A stretch of 10,881 bases of DNA from Alphaproteobacteria bacterium (GTDB lineage: Bacteria; Pseudomonadota; Alphaproteobacteria; ATCC43930; CGMCC-115725). Where the stretch lies: contig JAGWIH010000045.1 in the NCBI GenBank assembly GCA_028866355.1, forward strand, positions 1 through 10,881, written 5' to 3'. A program made the position numbers and the translations under genes. How positions within the stretch are numbered: the stretch's first letter is position 1; each line of letters begins with the position of its first letter. Below the pieces are notes generated by a model, which had not been told where the DNA came from, did not search any database, and saw only the letters and a program-made list of their open reading frames with translations. This document shows positions 1-5,475 of this stretch, piece by piece.

Positions 1-19
1 GCGGAGGGGCGCGTGAGCG

Positions 20-120
20 AGTTCCTGTCCCTACGCCGGCACGATCCGGATCAGGTTCAAAGGGTTCCCGCGCCATCACGCGGTGTCTCAGCCCCTATCG
101 GCGGGGCTCCCCTTGGAATC
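20..120 (-). ncRNA. TPP riboswitch (THI element), leader of a gene left of the window
   Basis: On the minus strand the conserved TPP aptamer elements appear in order: GGGGAGCC, then GGCTGAGA (CTGAGA at 91..86), then ACCCTTTGAACCTGATCCGG, then a GCCGGCGTAGGGA-type 3' box. The closing P1 stem can pair TTCC (118..115) with GGAA (25..22). The family binds thiamine pyrophosphate and in Proteobacteria usually turns off translation or transcription of thiamine synthesis or uptake genes. The controlled gene must lie beyond the left edge and read leftward, so its identity (thiC, thiD or a transporter, for example) cannot be seen. The aptamer match is nearly complete, so confidence is high; the exact ends are approximate. 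Confidence 0.93.
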
Positions 121-126
121 GGCCGT

Positions 127-156
127 AGTATCCGGACGGTTCGATGGCCGCGTCAA
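127..156 (-). promoter_or_regulatory. Candidate sigma-70 promoter for the left TPP riboswitch
   Basis: The minus strand has TTGACG (156..151), an 18-base spacer and GATACT (132..127). This predicts a transcription start near 120, exactly where the riboswitch aptamer begins, which supports the call. It is inferred from sequence only. Confidence 0.5.
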
Positions 157-173
157 GCCGCAAATCCCGGATG

Positions 174-202
174 CTGGCACGCGTGCCGGTCGACGCTATA
201 CT
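174..202 (+). promoter_or_regulatory. Candidate sigma-70 promoter for the lipoprotein gene
   Basis: CTGGCA (174..179), a 17-base spacer and a near-perfect TATACT (197..202) predict a start near 209, about 30 bases before the chosen TTG start of the lipoprotein. It is back to back with the leftward riboswitch promoter. Confidence 0.5.
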
Positions 203-238
203 CGCGCCAGCCGCTCCATCGGTGAAGGGCCTCACGCG

Positions 239-577
239 TTGGTCACAGTCCGCCATCTCGTCACGTTCGCCGCGCTGGCGCTGGCCGGGTGCAGCAACTT
301 TGCGCCGTTCGAAACGCAGACGCCGAACCTCGGCCCCGGCGGCGTGCCCGAGCAAACCCCGCAGGAGATGGTTGCGGCGGCCGGCGCCAGTCCGGCCGAT
401 GCGCCGGTGTCGATCTGCTATAGCCGGCTGTCGAGCCAACCCGCGCAGGTGGCGGCGCTAGCAGCCGAAGAATGCAACAAGGGCCAAACGCCCAAGCTGG
501 TCGACCAGGGGGTCGACCTCGTCGCTTGCCCACTTTTCATTCCGGTGCGCGCCACGTTCAGCTGCGTCGCCCACTGA
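239..577 (+). CDS. Small predicted lipoprotein, function unknown
   Basis: This encodes 112 residues. The N-terminus is a short basic stretch and a hydrophobic run ending in a lipobox, L15-A-G-C18, so signal peptidase II processing and lipid anchoring are expected. The mature part is Pro/Ala-rich at first. It then carries four further cysteines (C60, C79, C97, C109) in a compact C-terminal region, which could form two periplasmic disulfides. The start chosen is TTG at 239, because it places the signal peptide right at the N-terminus and lies about 30 bases after a good promoter. A GAAGGG element upstream is a weak and rather distant ribosome-binding site. The frame stays open further upstream, but that part overlaps the opposite-strand riboswitch and looks non-coding. 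I do not recognise the family; 'conserved alphaproteobacterial lipoprotein' is the most I would say. Confidence 0.68.
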   Translation: MVTVRHLVTFAALALAGCSNFAPFETQTPNLGPGGVPEQTPQEMVAAAGASPADAPVSICYSRLSSQPAQVAALAAEECNKGQTPKLVDQGVDLVACPLFIPVRATFSCVAH

Positions 578-684
578 CGGCGCGGCCGCGCGCGACATAG
601 CGCGGATGTGATTATCTGCGCCGCACCCCCGATGTTAGCGTGATGCCCGACCACGCCGGATGACGGCGATCAAAGAGGACGCCA

Positions 685-1149
685 ATGACGCAAGGAACTG
701 TCGACCGCAGTCGGCTGATCTTTCCGGGGCTGGCTGGGCTCTATGAAACGTTCTCACCCGCTTCATATTCGTTCATGCGCTTTGCCGCCGGCGCGGTGCT
801 ATTGCCGCACGGCATCCAAAAGCTGATGAACTTCAGCTGGATTACGCTCGCGCCTTACATCGACAAGGTGATGGGCGTGCCCTATCCGATGGGCTGGGCC
901 TATCTGGCGGTGTTCGCTGAATCGGTCTGCGCGTTCTGCCTGATGATCGGATTGTTCACGCGGCTCGCGGCGCTGATCCTGCTCATCCACATGGGCGTGA
1001 TCATCGTCTGGTTCCAATGGCACTTCGGCTATTTCTGGACCAACAAGGGCATCGAATACGCCCTGCTGTGGTGGCTCTTGTTCCTGGCGATCTTTTTCCG
1101 CGGCGGCGGCCGCTATTCGGTCGATCGGCTGATCGGCAAGGAGTTCTAG
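685..1149 (+). CDS. DoxX family membrane protein
   Basis: This encodes 154 residues with four hydrophobic segments at about 28-48, 70-91, 93-111 and 124-139, which is the usual DoxX/DoxD-like architecture and length. The segment RFAAGAVLLPHGIQKL near residues 32-47 is the typical first-helix signature (a membrane helix followed by H-G-x-x-K). DoxX proteins are inner-membrane proteins of poorly defined role, linked in some bacteria to quinone or thiol redox and oxidative stress. The ATG at 685 has a GAGG ribosome-binding site at 675-678, six bases upstream. No gene next to it is clearly functionally linked, and it seems to be a single-gene unit, with a GC-rich hairpin about 60-95 bases after the stop. 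The family call is firm; the substrate is unknown. Confidence 0.88.
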   Translation: MTQGTVDRSRLIFPGLAGLYETFSPASYSFMRFAAGAVLLPHGIQKLMNFSWITLAPYIDKVMGVPYPMGWAYLAVFAESVCAFCLMIGLFTRLAALILLIHMGVIIVWFQWHFGYFWTNKGIEYALLWWLLFLAIFFRGGGRYSVDRLIGKEF

Positions 1150-1210
1150 CGCGCGCGATAAATCGCCGACAATTTGAGGCAAATCAGCCCCTGAAACCGG
1201 GAAAAACGCG

Positions 1211-1245
1211 GCAATCCGCCCGCGTTGCGGGCGTCCACGGATTGG
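1211..1245. repeat. Nested inverted repeat downstream of the DoxX gene
   Basis: An inner perfect stem, CGCCCGC (1217-1223) with GCGGGCG (1227-1233) and a 3-base loop, lies inside an outer pair CAATCCG (1212-1218) / CGGATTG (1238-1244). The two pairings share bases, so they are alternatives. There is no T-run, so this is at best a weak terminator or an mRNA-stabilising structure. The rest of 1150-1265 shows nothing else I can support. Confidence 0.4.
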
Positions 1246-1270
1246 CGGCCTGTCCCAGAAACCGGCGATT

Positions 1271-1285
1271 TTAAGCATGACTTAA
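1271..1285 (+). promoter_or_regulatory. CtrA-type box upstream of the Flp pilin gene
   Basis: The sequence is TTAA (1271-1274), seven bases (GCATGAC), then TTAA (1282-1285), a perfect match to the established alphaproteobacterial CtrA consensus TTAA-N7-TTAA. It ends 55 bases before the pilin ATG. TTAA is rare in this GC-rich window, and by eye I find it only here and in the second box. Binding is inferred. Confidence 0.7.
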
Positions 1286-1340
1286 GGACGAGCCGCGACA
1301 ATGGCCGCGTCCCACTGGATCCACCTGGAGAACCGAGACA

Positions 1341-1499
1341 ATGAAGACCCTGACCAAGTTGTTCCGCGACGATGCGGGCGCCACGGCCATCGAGTACGGC
1401 CTGATCGCCGCGCTCATCGCGGTCGTGATCGTCACAGCGGTCACGACGGTCGGCGGCAAGCTGAGCAACACCTTCAACAGCGTTGCGACCAGCCTGTAA
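1341..1499 (+). CDS. flp: Flp/Fap type IVb pilin
   Basis: A 52-residue prepilin. A short basic leader ends ...RDDAG13, followed by the class IVb processing motif G13|A-T-A-I-E18-Y19. This has the conserved Glu and Tyr at mature positions 5 and 6, then one hydrophobic helix (about 20-37) and a short polar tail. The prepilin peptidase (TadV/CpaA type) would cut after G13. The mature subunit polymerises into Flp pili used for adhesion, normally assembled by the tad/cpa machinery, none of which is present in this window. A GGAG ribosome-binding site lies ten bases before the ATG, a CtrA-type box lies upstream, and a strong terminator follows 26 bases after the stop, so it is probably expressed alone. 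Length and motif fit the family very well. Confidence 0.93.
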   Translation: MKTLTKLFRDDAGATAIEYGLIAALIAVVIVTAVTTVGGKLSNTFNSVATSL

Positions 1500-1525
1500 T
1501 CGCCACCGTATAAGCGATTATGCGG

Positions 1526-1556
1526 AAAACCCCCGGCCAAAAGCCGGGGGTTTTTC
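1526..1556 (+). terminator. Rho-independent terminator of the pilin gene
   Basis: Stem CCCCCGGC (1530-1537) pairs with GCCGGGGG (1543-1550) around a 5-base loop, followed by TTTTT (1551-1555). Four A residues before the stem pair with the T-run, which could also let it act on leftward transcripts. Confidence 0.93.
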
Positions 1557-1593
1557 ATTTCCGGTACGCCGGAAGGGTCCCAGAGCATTCGCT

Positions 1594-1608
1594 TTAAATC
1601 GAACTTAA
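1594..1608 (+). promoter_or_regulatory. CtrA-type box upstream of the pilin-like gene
   Basis: TTAA (1594-1597), seven bases (ATCGAAC) and TTAA (1605-1608), ending 53 bases before the ATG at 1662. The flanking bases also resemble those of the first box (both continue ...CTTAAGG-N-CG), and both have a shared ATCCACC element further down (starting 1319 and 1629). This suggests a duplicated promoter region. Confidence 0.65.
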
Positions 1609-1661
1609 GGGCGCCCGGGTCATAGTGAATCCACCCGACCCACCGCTGCACGAGCGACGCC

Positions 1662-1796
1662 ATGACGATTCTTTTCGAACTTCTTCGCGACGACGCCGGC
1701 AAGGCGAGCATGTCCTATGCCTTCATGGCGTTCGTCCTCGCCGTCGTCGGCTTCGCCGCCGCCTGCTCGATCAAAGCCAATCTGAACCCGCGCTAA
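1662..1796 (+). CDS. Pilin-like small membrane protein, Flp paralogue without Glu+5
   Basis: This encodes 44 residues. The N-terminus LLRDDAG13 matches the pilin leader LFRDDAG just upstream. Y19 falls at the same place as the pilin's conserved Tyr, and a hydrophobic helix (about 20-35) follows. The mature position 5 residue is Ser18 instead of the conserved Glu, and the tail is very short. The family rule is that Glu+5 is important for pilin assembly, so this may be a minor pilin, a decoy or regulator of the leader peptidase, or a decaying duplicate. The start is ATG at 1662, with only a weak ribosome-binding site. A CtrA-type box upstream at nearly the same spacing as in the flp gene supports it being real. 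It ends 4 bases before the convergent glutathione transferase gene, with no terminator visible between them. Confidence 0.68.
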   Translation: MTILFELLRDDAGKASMSYAFMAFVLAVVGFAAACSIKANLNPR

Positions 1797-1800
1797 GCCG

Positions 1801-2508
1801 CTAGGCCCGCCGCACCGTCTCGGCGGATTGGCCGAACAGCACCTTGCGCGCTTCCGGACTGGTGTTCGGAGTCGCCTGGCTGCGCAGCGGTTCGCCCTTG
1901 GCGTAAGCGCGCTGGACCGCCGGCCGCGCCTTGATCGCCTCGAACCAGCGCTTCAAGTTCGGGTAGTCCTCGAGCTTCTGGCCCTGGCGCTCGTACGGCA
2001 CCACCCACGGATATGAAGCCATGTCGGCGATGGAATAGGTGCCGGCGAGGAACTCGCGGCTCTTGAGCTGCTTGTCCATCACGGCATAAAGCCGGCTGGT
2101 TTCCTTGACGTAGCGCTCGATCGCGTACGGCAGCTTCTCGGGCGCGTATTGCGAGAAGTGATGATTCTGTCCGGCCATCGGGCCGAGGCCGCCGACCTGC
2201 CAGAACAGCCACTGCAGCACGTCGAAGCGTTCGCGCAGATCCTTGGGCATGAACTTGCCGGTCTTTTCCGCGAGATAGATCAGGATGGCGCCGGATTCGA
2301 AGATGCTGACCGGCGCGCCTTTGTCCGCGGGCTCGTTGTCGACGATCGCCGGCATGCGGTTGTTCGGCGAGAGCTTGAGGAAGCCGGGCTTGAACTGATC
2401 GCCCTTCGAGATGTTGACCGGCACGATCGTGTAGGGAACGCCCGCCTCTTCCAGAAAGATGGTGATCTTGTGCCCGTTGGGCGTCGGCCAGTAATGCAGT
2501 TCGATCAT
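1801..2508 (-). CDS. yfcG: Nu-class (YfcG-like) glutathione S-transferase / disulfide-bond oxidoreductase
   Basis: This encodes 235 residues. The N-terminal thioredoxin-like domain (about 1-85) has T9-P-N11-G-H-K, the Nu-class signature in which the Thr and Asn near the N-terminus contact glutathione in place of the classical Tyr or Ser. The glutathione-binding F-E-S-G-A-I stretch follows at about residue 69. The helical C-terminal domain contains LQWLFWQVGGLGPM and GQNHHF, also typical of E. coli YfcG/YghU. Such cytoplasmic enzymes reduce disulfides with glutathione and have little classical transferase activity. The ATG at 2508 has a strong GGAGAGG site. It lies 68 bases after the thiazole operon on the same strand. 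It probably has its own promoter, since a candidate promoter and palindrome sit in that gap, though read-through is possible. Confidence 0.92.
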   Translation of the reverse strand: MIELHYWPTPNGHKITIFLEEAGVPYTIVPVNISKGDQFKPGFLKLSPNNRMPAIVDNEPADKGAPVSIFESGAILIYLAEKTGKFMPKDLRERFDVLQWLFWQVGGLGPMAGQNHHFSQYAPEKLPYAIERYVKETSRLYAVMDKQLKSREFLAGTYSIADMASYPWVVPYERQGQKLEDYPNLKRWFEAIKARPAVQRAYAKGEPLRSQATPNTSPEARKVLFGQSAETVRRA

Positions 2509-2530
2509 CGCCTCTCCTTCACGCAGCGCG

Positions 2531-2571
2531 GTTGCGACGCAACTATGAGGCGCGGCCACAGTTAGCCGCAA
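2531..2571 (-). promoter_or_regulatory. Candidate promoter and operator palindrome of the GST gene
   Basis: The minus strand has TTGCGG (2571..2566), an 18-base spacer and CATAGT (2547..2542). Overlapping the -10 box and the predicted start is a perfect 13-base palindrome GTTGCGACGCAAC (2531-2543), placed where a repressor could block initiation. No regulator gene is adjacent, so the operator role is inference. Confidence 0.38.
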
Positions 2572-2576
2572 GGATC

Positions 2577-3200
2577 CTAGGCAAGACCCAGCCCTGCAAC
2601 GAGCGCAGACGTGACGGCGCGCGGATCGGCGGCCGTCATCACCGCGCCCATCACCGCGACGCCGGCGGCGCCGGCCGCAAGGCACGACCCGACCGCAGCC
2701 GCATCGACGCCGCCCAGCGCCACCACCGGGATCAGCGATTTCGCCGCCAGATCAGCCAGCTCGTCGACGCCGAGCGCCGGTCCGTAGCTCGGTTTCGACG
2801 CCGTGGCAAAGATGGGGCTGAGGGTGACGTAATCGGCGCCTTCGGTTTCGGCGTGGACGATGTCGGCGTAATCGTGCGCCGAAAGGCCGATCAAGGCGGC
2901 GGCGCCCAGCACCTGACGCGCCGCCGCCGGCGAACCGCCGGCCGGCAAATGCACGCCGCCGGCGCCGGCCGCCTTCGCCGCGGCGACGTCTTCGTGCACC
3001 GTGACACGCGCGCCGTATTTATCGCCGAGCGCGACCAGCGCGCGCAGCAAGGCGACGCGTTCGTCATGCGGCAGGTCCTTTTCGCGGAGACTGAGCCAGC
3101 GACAGCCGCCGGCGAAACAGGCCTCGGCAATCTCGGCAAGCGGCCGACGCGCGACCTTGCGGTCGCTGATCACCAGCAGCGGCGGACGCGGCAGCTTCAC
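2577..3200 (-). CDS. tenI: ThiE/TenI-family protein, leaning to thiazole tautomerase (TenI type)
   Basis: A 207-residue TIM-barrel of the thiamine-phosphate-synthase superfamily. Visible motifs are S-L-R-E-K (37-41), V-H-E-D (68-71), G-V-H-L-P (82-86), G-L-S-A-H109, A-D-Y-V-T-L-S-P-I-F (122-131) and A-L-G-G (161-164). True ThiE has H-x-G-Q-x-D where this protein has H-L-P-A-G-G, so a Mg-pyrophosphate-coordinating Asp appears lost. B. subtilis TenI also reads H-L-P there and keeps a catalytic His in the S-x-H element. TenI speeds aromatisation of the thiazole product of ThiG, whereas ThiE joins thiazole and pyrimidine phosphates. It is the last gene of the operon. Its GTG start at 3200 overlaps the thiG stop as GTGA, indicating translational coupling. 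Family membership is sure; the tautomerase choice is a reading of motifs from memory, and thiamine phosphate synthase remains possible. Confidence 0.85.
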   Translation of the reverse strand: MKLPRPPLLVISDRKVARRPLAEIAEACFAGGCRWLSLREKDLPHDERVALLRALVALGDKYGARVTVHEDVAAAKAAGAGGVHLPAGGSPAAARQVLGAAALIGLSAHDYADIVHAETEGADYVTLSPIFATASKPSYGPALGVDELADLAAKSLIPVVALGGVDAAAVGSCLAAGAAGVAVMGAVMTAADPRAVTSALVAGLGLA

Positions 3201-3991
3201 CCGCCGATGAGACCGAGTTGCGGGCTCGACGGCTCGGCTTGCGTGCGCTTGGGAATCCGGCCGGCGAGACGCGCGTCGCGGCCGGCGCTGACGGCGGCGC
3301 GCATCGCCGCCGCCATGCGGCGCGGATCGCGCGCCTTGGCGACCGCCGTGTTGAGCAGCACGCCGTCGCAACCGAGCTCCATCGCCATCGCCGCGTCCGA
3401 CGCGGTGCCGACGCCGGCGTCGAGGATCACCGGCACCGGGCTGGTCACGACGATGCGTTCGATGGCGTAGGGATTGACGATGCCGAGACCGGTCCCGATG
3501 GGAGAGCCAAGTGGCATGACCGCCGCCGCGCCGGCATCGGCGAGCTTGCGGCAGGTCACCGGATCCTCGTTGCAATAAGGCAGCACGGTGAAGCCGGCCT
3601 TCACCAGCTCCTCGGTGGCGCGCAGCAGCTGCTCGACATCGGGATATTGGGTTTCGCGGTCGCCAATCAGCTCGAGCTTCACCCAATCGGTCTGCAGCGC
3701 CTCGCGGCCGAGCTCGGCGGTCAGCACCGCGTCCTGCACCGTCATGCAGCCGGCGGTGTTGGGCAAGAGCGTGTATGTCTCGTCGAGCAAATCCACCAGG
3801 CTTTCGGCATAGGCTTCGAGGCTGATGCGGCGGATGGCGACGGTGACCAAGGCGGGCTGCGCCGCCGCCAGCGCATCGAGCAGCACCTGCTGGTTGGGAT
3901 AGCCGCCCGAGCCCATCAACAGGCGCGAGGCGAAGCTCTTGCCGGCGATGGTCAGCATGTCGGCGGGTTTGTTGGTGGTCGCGGTGTCCAT
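3197..3991 (-). CDS. thiG: Thiazole synthase ThiG
   Basis: This encodes 264 residues, the usual length. ThiG condenses 1-deoxyxylulose-5-phosphate, iminoglycine (from ThiO) and sulfur from ThiS thiocarboxylate into the thiazole phosphate of thiamine. Motifs seen are S-R-L-L-M-G-S-G-G-Y (22-31), V-T-V-A-I-R-R (49-55), P-N-T-A-G (77-81), W-V-K105-L-E (103-107, the Schiff-base Lys), P-L-G-S-P-I-G-T-G (160-168, phosphate binding) and D-A-G-V-G-T-A-S-D-A (191-200). The ATG at 3991 is chosen because it gives the family-typical N-terminus and follows the thiS stop by a single base. Its own stop overlaps the next gene's GTG. It is cytoplasmic and works with ThiS and a ThiF-type adenylyltransferase that is not in this window. 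Confidence 0.97.
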   Translation of the reverse strand: MDTATTNKPADMLTIAGKSFASRLLMGSGGYPNQQVLLDALAAAQPALVTVAIRRISLEAYAESLVDLLDETYTLLPNTAGCMTVQDAVLTAELGREALQTDWVKLELIGDRETQYPDVEQLLRATEELVKAGFTVLPYCNEDPVTCRKLADAGAAAVMPLGSPIGTGLGIVNPYAIERIVVTSPVPVILDAGVGTASDAAMAMELGCDGVLLNTAVAKARDPRRMAAAMRAAVSAGRDARLAGRIPKRTQAEPSSPQLGLIGG

Positions 3992-3992
3992 G

Positions 3993-4199
3993 TCAGCCAC
4001 CACCGAAGGGTTTGACGATTTCGACGGCGTCGCCGGGCGCCAGGGCGACTTCGGTCCAGCGCCGCGCCGGCACGACCGCGCCGTTGACCGCGACGGCGAC
4101 GCCGCGCGGTCTATCGATGCCGCGCAAGTGCAGCAGCTCGGCGACGGTTGCCGCCGCCAAGCGCTCGTCACGGCCGTTGACACGGATGGTCGCGGTCAT
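3993..4199 (-). CDS. thiS: Sulfur carrier protein ThiS
   Basis: A 68-residue ubiquitin-fold sulfur carrier. The beginning I-R-V-N-G, the middle V-A-V-A-V-N-G-A-V-V-P and the G-D-A-V-E-I-V-K-P-F-G-G-G end are all characteristic. The C-terminal Gly-Gly is adenylated and converted to a thiocarboxylate that donates sulfur to ThiG. Most members stop at Gly-Gly; this one ends in three glycines. The ATG at 4199 overlaps the thiO stop in an ATGA arrangement, and thiG begins one base after its stop, so the three are surely co-translated. It is easy to miss because it is short and lies inside a longer open frame in which the upstream part is antisense-like noise. Confidence 0.96.
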   Translation of the reverse strand: MTATIRVNGRDERLAAATVAELLHLRGIDRPRGVAVAVNGAVVPARRWTEVALAPGDAVEIVKPFGGG

Positions 4200-5326
4200 G
4201 CGCGCACCCGCGGCGAAAACCGTTCCGGCGTGAACGGCGCCATCGCCGCGTCGATCTCGCCCGACAGCAGATAATGCGCGATCAAATCCGCCGTCACCGG
4301 CGTCAGCAGGATGCCGTTGCGGTGATGGCCGGTGGCGTGCACCAGGCCGGCGACACCGCTCGGCCCGAGCAAGGGCGCGTCGTCGCGCGAGCCCGGCCGG
4401 AAGCCGACCCACATCTCGTCGATCGCCAGCTCCTCCGTGCCCGGCACGGCGCGCCACGCGCCTTCGAGCAAGGCGAAGATGCCGCCGGCGGTGAGGTCGC
4501 CGTTGAAGCCTTTCTCCTCGACCGTACCGCCGACGATCAAACGGCCGTCGCGCCGCGGCACCAGATAGGCGCGCGGCGCCCAGACGACATGGCGCAGCAA
4601 CGGCGCCGCGGGGTCCATCTTGAGCGCCAGCATCTGGCCTTTGACCGGCCGCACCGGCGCGCGCGCTTCGGCCGGCAAGCCGCCGATTTCGCCCGACCAG
4701 GCGCCCGCCGCCAGCACGACGATTTCGGCGGCGACGCGGCTGTCGCCGACGACCAAACCGGTGACACGGCCGGCGGCGGTTTCGATCGATGTTACCGCCG
4801 CGTGCTCGTGCAGCGTGCCGCCGGCGGCGAGGAAGGCGCGCTTCAGCGCGCGCACCAGCATGCGGTTGTCGGCCTGATAATCGCCGGGGCTGTAGACCGC
4901 GGCGGCGAGCGACGGATTGAGACGCGGCTCGCGCTTCAGCGCGTCGCGCGGCGACAGCCATTCGAGCGCGATGCCGTGCTCGCGCTGAAAATCGTAGGTG
5001 AAGCGCAGCTGCGCGGCGTCGTCGCGGTTGAGCGCGATCATCAACGTGCCTTCGCGGCGCAGATCGACCGACAGGCCGGAGGCCTGCTCGAGCGCGGCGG
5101 CGAAGTCGGGCCACAGCGCCAGGCTGCGCCGGTTGAGCGATGCGAGATCGCCCTCGCCCGGCTCGGTCTCGACGCCGGCGGCGAGCATGCCGGCCGCCGC
5201 CCACGAGGCGCCGTGGCCGGCCTCACCGCGCTCGTAGATCGCGACCGATACGCCGCGCTGCGCCAGCCGCCAGCCAATGGCGAGGCCGATGGCGCCGCCG
5301 CCAACGATGGCGACGGGAACGGACAA
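4196..5326 (-). CDS. thiO: Glycine oxidase ThiO (FAD-dependent)
   Basis: With the TTG start at 5326 this encodes 376 residues, typical for ThiO. The N-terminus V-A-I-V-G-G-G-A-I-G (5-14) is the FAD dinucleotide-binding fold, with Y-E-R after it. The C-terminal part has W-V-G-F-R-P-G-S (the Arg that holds the glycine carboxylate in the family) and A-T-G-H-H-R-N-G-I-L-L-T-P, a flavin-contacting signature. ThiO oxidises glycine to iminoglycine for ThiG. It is the first gene of the operon, about 30 bases after the TPP riboswitch. The start is uncertain: TTG at 5326 is the only NTG codon between the riboswitch and the FAD motif, yet it has no visible ribosome-binding site. An AAGGGAG sits six bases before an in-frame ATC at 5353 (385 residues). 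Confidence 0.93.
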   Translation of the reverse strand: MSVPVAIVGGGAIGLAIGWRLAQRGVSVAIYERGEAGHGASWAAAGMLAAGVETEPGEGDLASLNRRSLALWPDFAAALEQASGLSVDLRREGTLMIALNRDDAAQLRFTYDFQREHGIALEWLSPRDALKREPRLNPSLAAAVYSPGDYQADNRMLVRALKRAFLAAGGTLHEHAAVTSIETAAGRVTGLVVGDSRVAAEIVVLAAGAWSGEIGGLPAEARAPVRPVKGQMLALKMDPAAPLLRHVVWAPRAYLVPRRDGRLIVGGTVEEKGFNGDLTAGGIFALLEGAWRAVPGTEELAIDEMWVGFRPGSRDDAPLLGPSGVAGLVHATGHHRNGILLTPVTADLIAHYLLSGEIDAAMAPFTPERFSPRVRA

Positions 5327-5355
5327 AGCATTACGGGCGGTTTGGTCGCGGATGA

Positions 5356-5434
5356 CGGGCTCCCTTCGCTGGCATGACCCAGACAGGTTCCGTGGGTGTG
5401 ATCTCAGCCGACGCAACGCCGGCACCCCAGCCAA
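5356..5434 (-). ncRNA. TPP riboswitch controlling thiO-thiS-thiG-thiE/tenI
   Basis: The minus strand shows GGCTGGGGTGCC, GGCTGAGATCACACCC (CTGAGA at 5407..5402), then GAACCTGTCTGGGTCATGCC and AGCGAAGGGAGCC, all signature TPP aptamer segments. P1 can form from GGCT (5432..5429, reading 5' to 3') and AGCC (5361..5358). The final AAGGGAG (5366..5360) overlaps the 3' side of P1, so TPP binding would hide it from the ribosome, a common translation-control arrangement. No terminator stem with a T-run follows, which also favours control at translation. Confidence 0.95.
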
Positions 5435-5439
5435 ATCCG

Positions 5440-5468
5440 AATCTGTGCCCGACGGACCGGACTGGCAA
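5440..5468 (-). promoter_or_regulatory. Candidate promoter of the thiazole operon
   Basis: TTGCCA (5468..5463), a 17-base spacer and CAGATT (5445..5440) on the minus strand predict a start near 5433, at the first base of the riboswitch. It lies just after the stop of the DUF1345 gene, so the operon has its own promoter even though the upstream gene reads the same way. Confidence 0.45.
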
Positions 5469-5475
5469 GGGGTTT

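Noticed and set aside
13..225. A 70-codon rightward open frame over the left TPP riboswitch
   Set aside because: It covers the antisense of a structured RNA and the promoters; its codons follow no protein pattern.
1271..1711. A 146-codon leftward open frame across the pilin region
   Set aside because: It overlaps the Flp pilin, its terminator and both CtrA boxes, and the translation has no family features.
1341..1796. A local Tad pilus gene cluster
   Set aside because: Only the pilin and one pilin-like gene are present; no secretion ATPase, secretin or prepilin peptidase is visible in the window.
4274..5377. A 367-codon rightward open frame opposite thiO
   Set aside because: It is antisense to thiO, whose FAD and C-terminal motifs are unmistakable; this frame has none.
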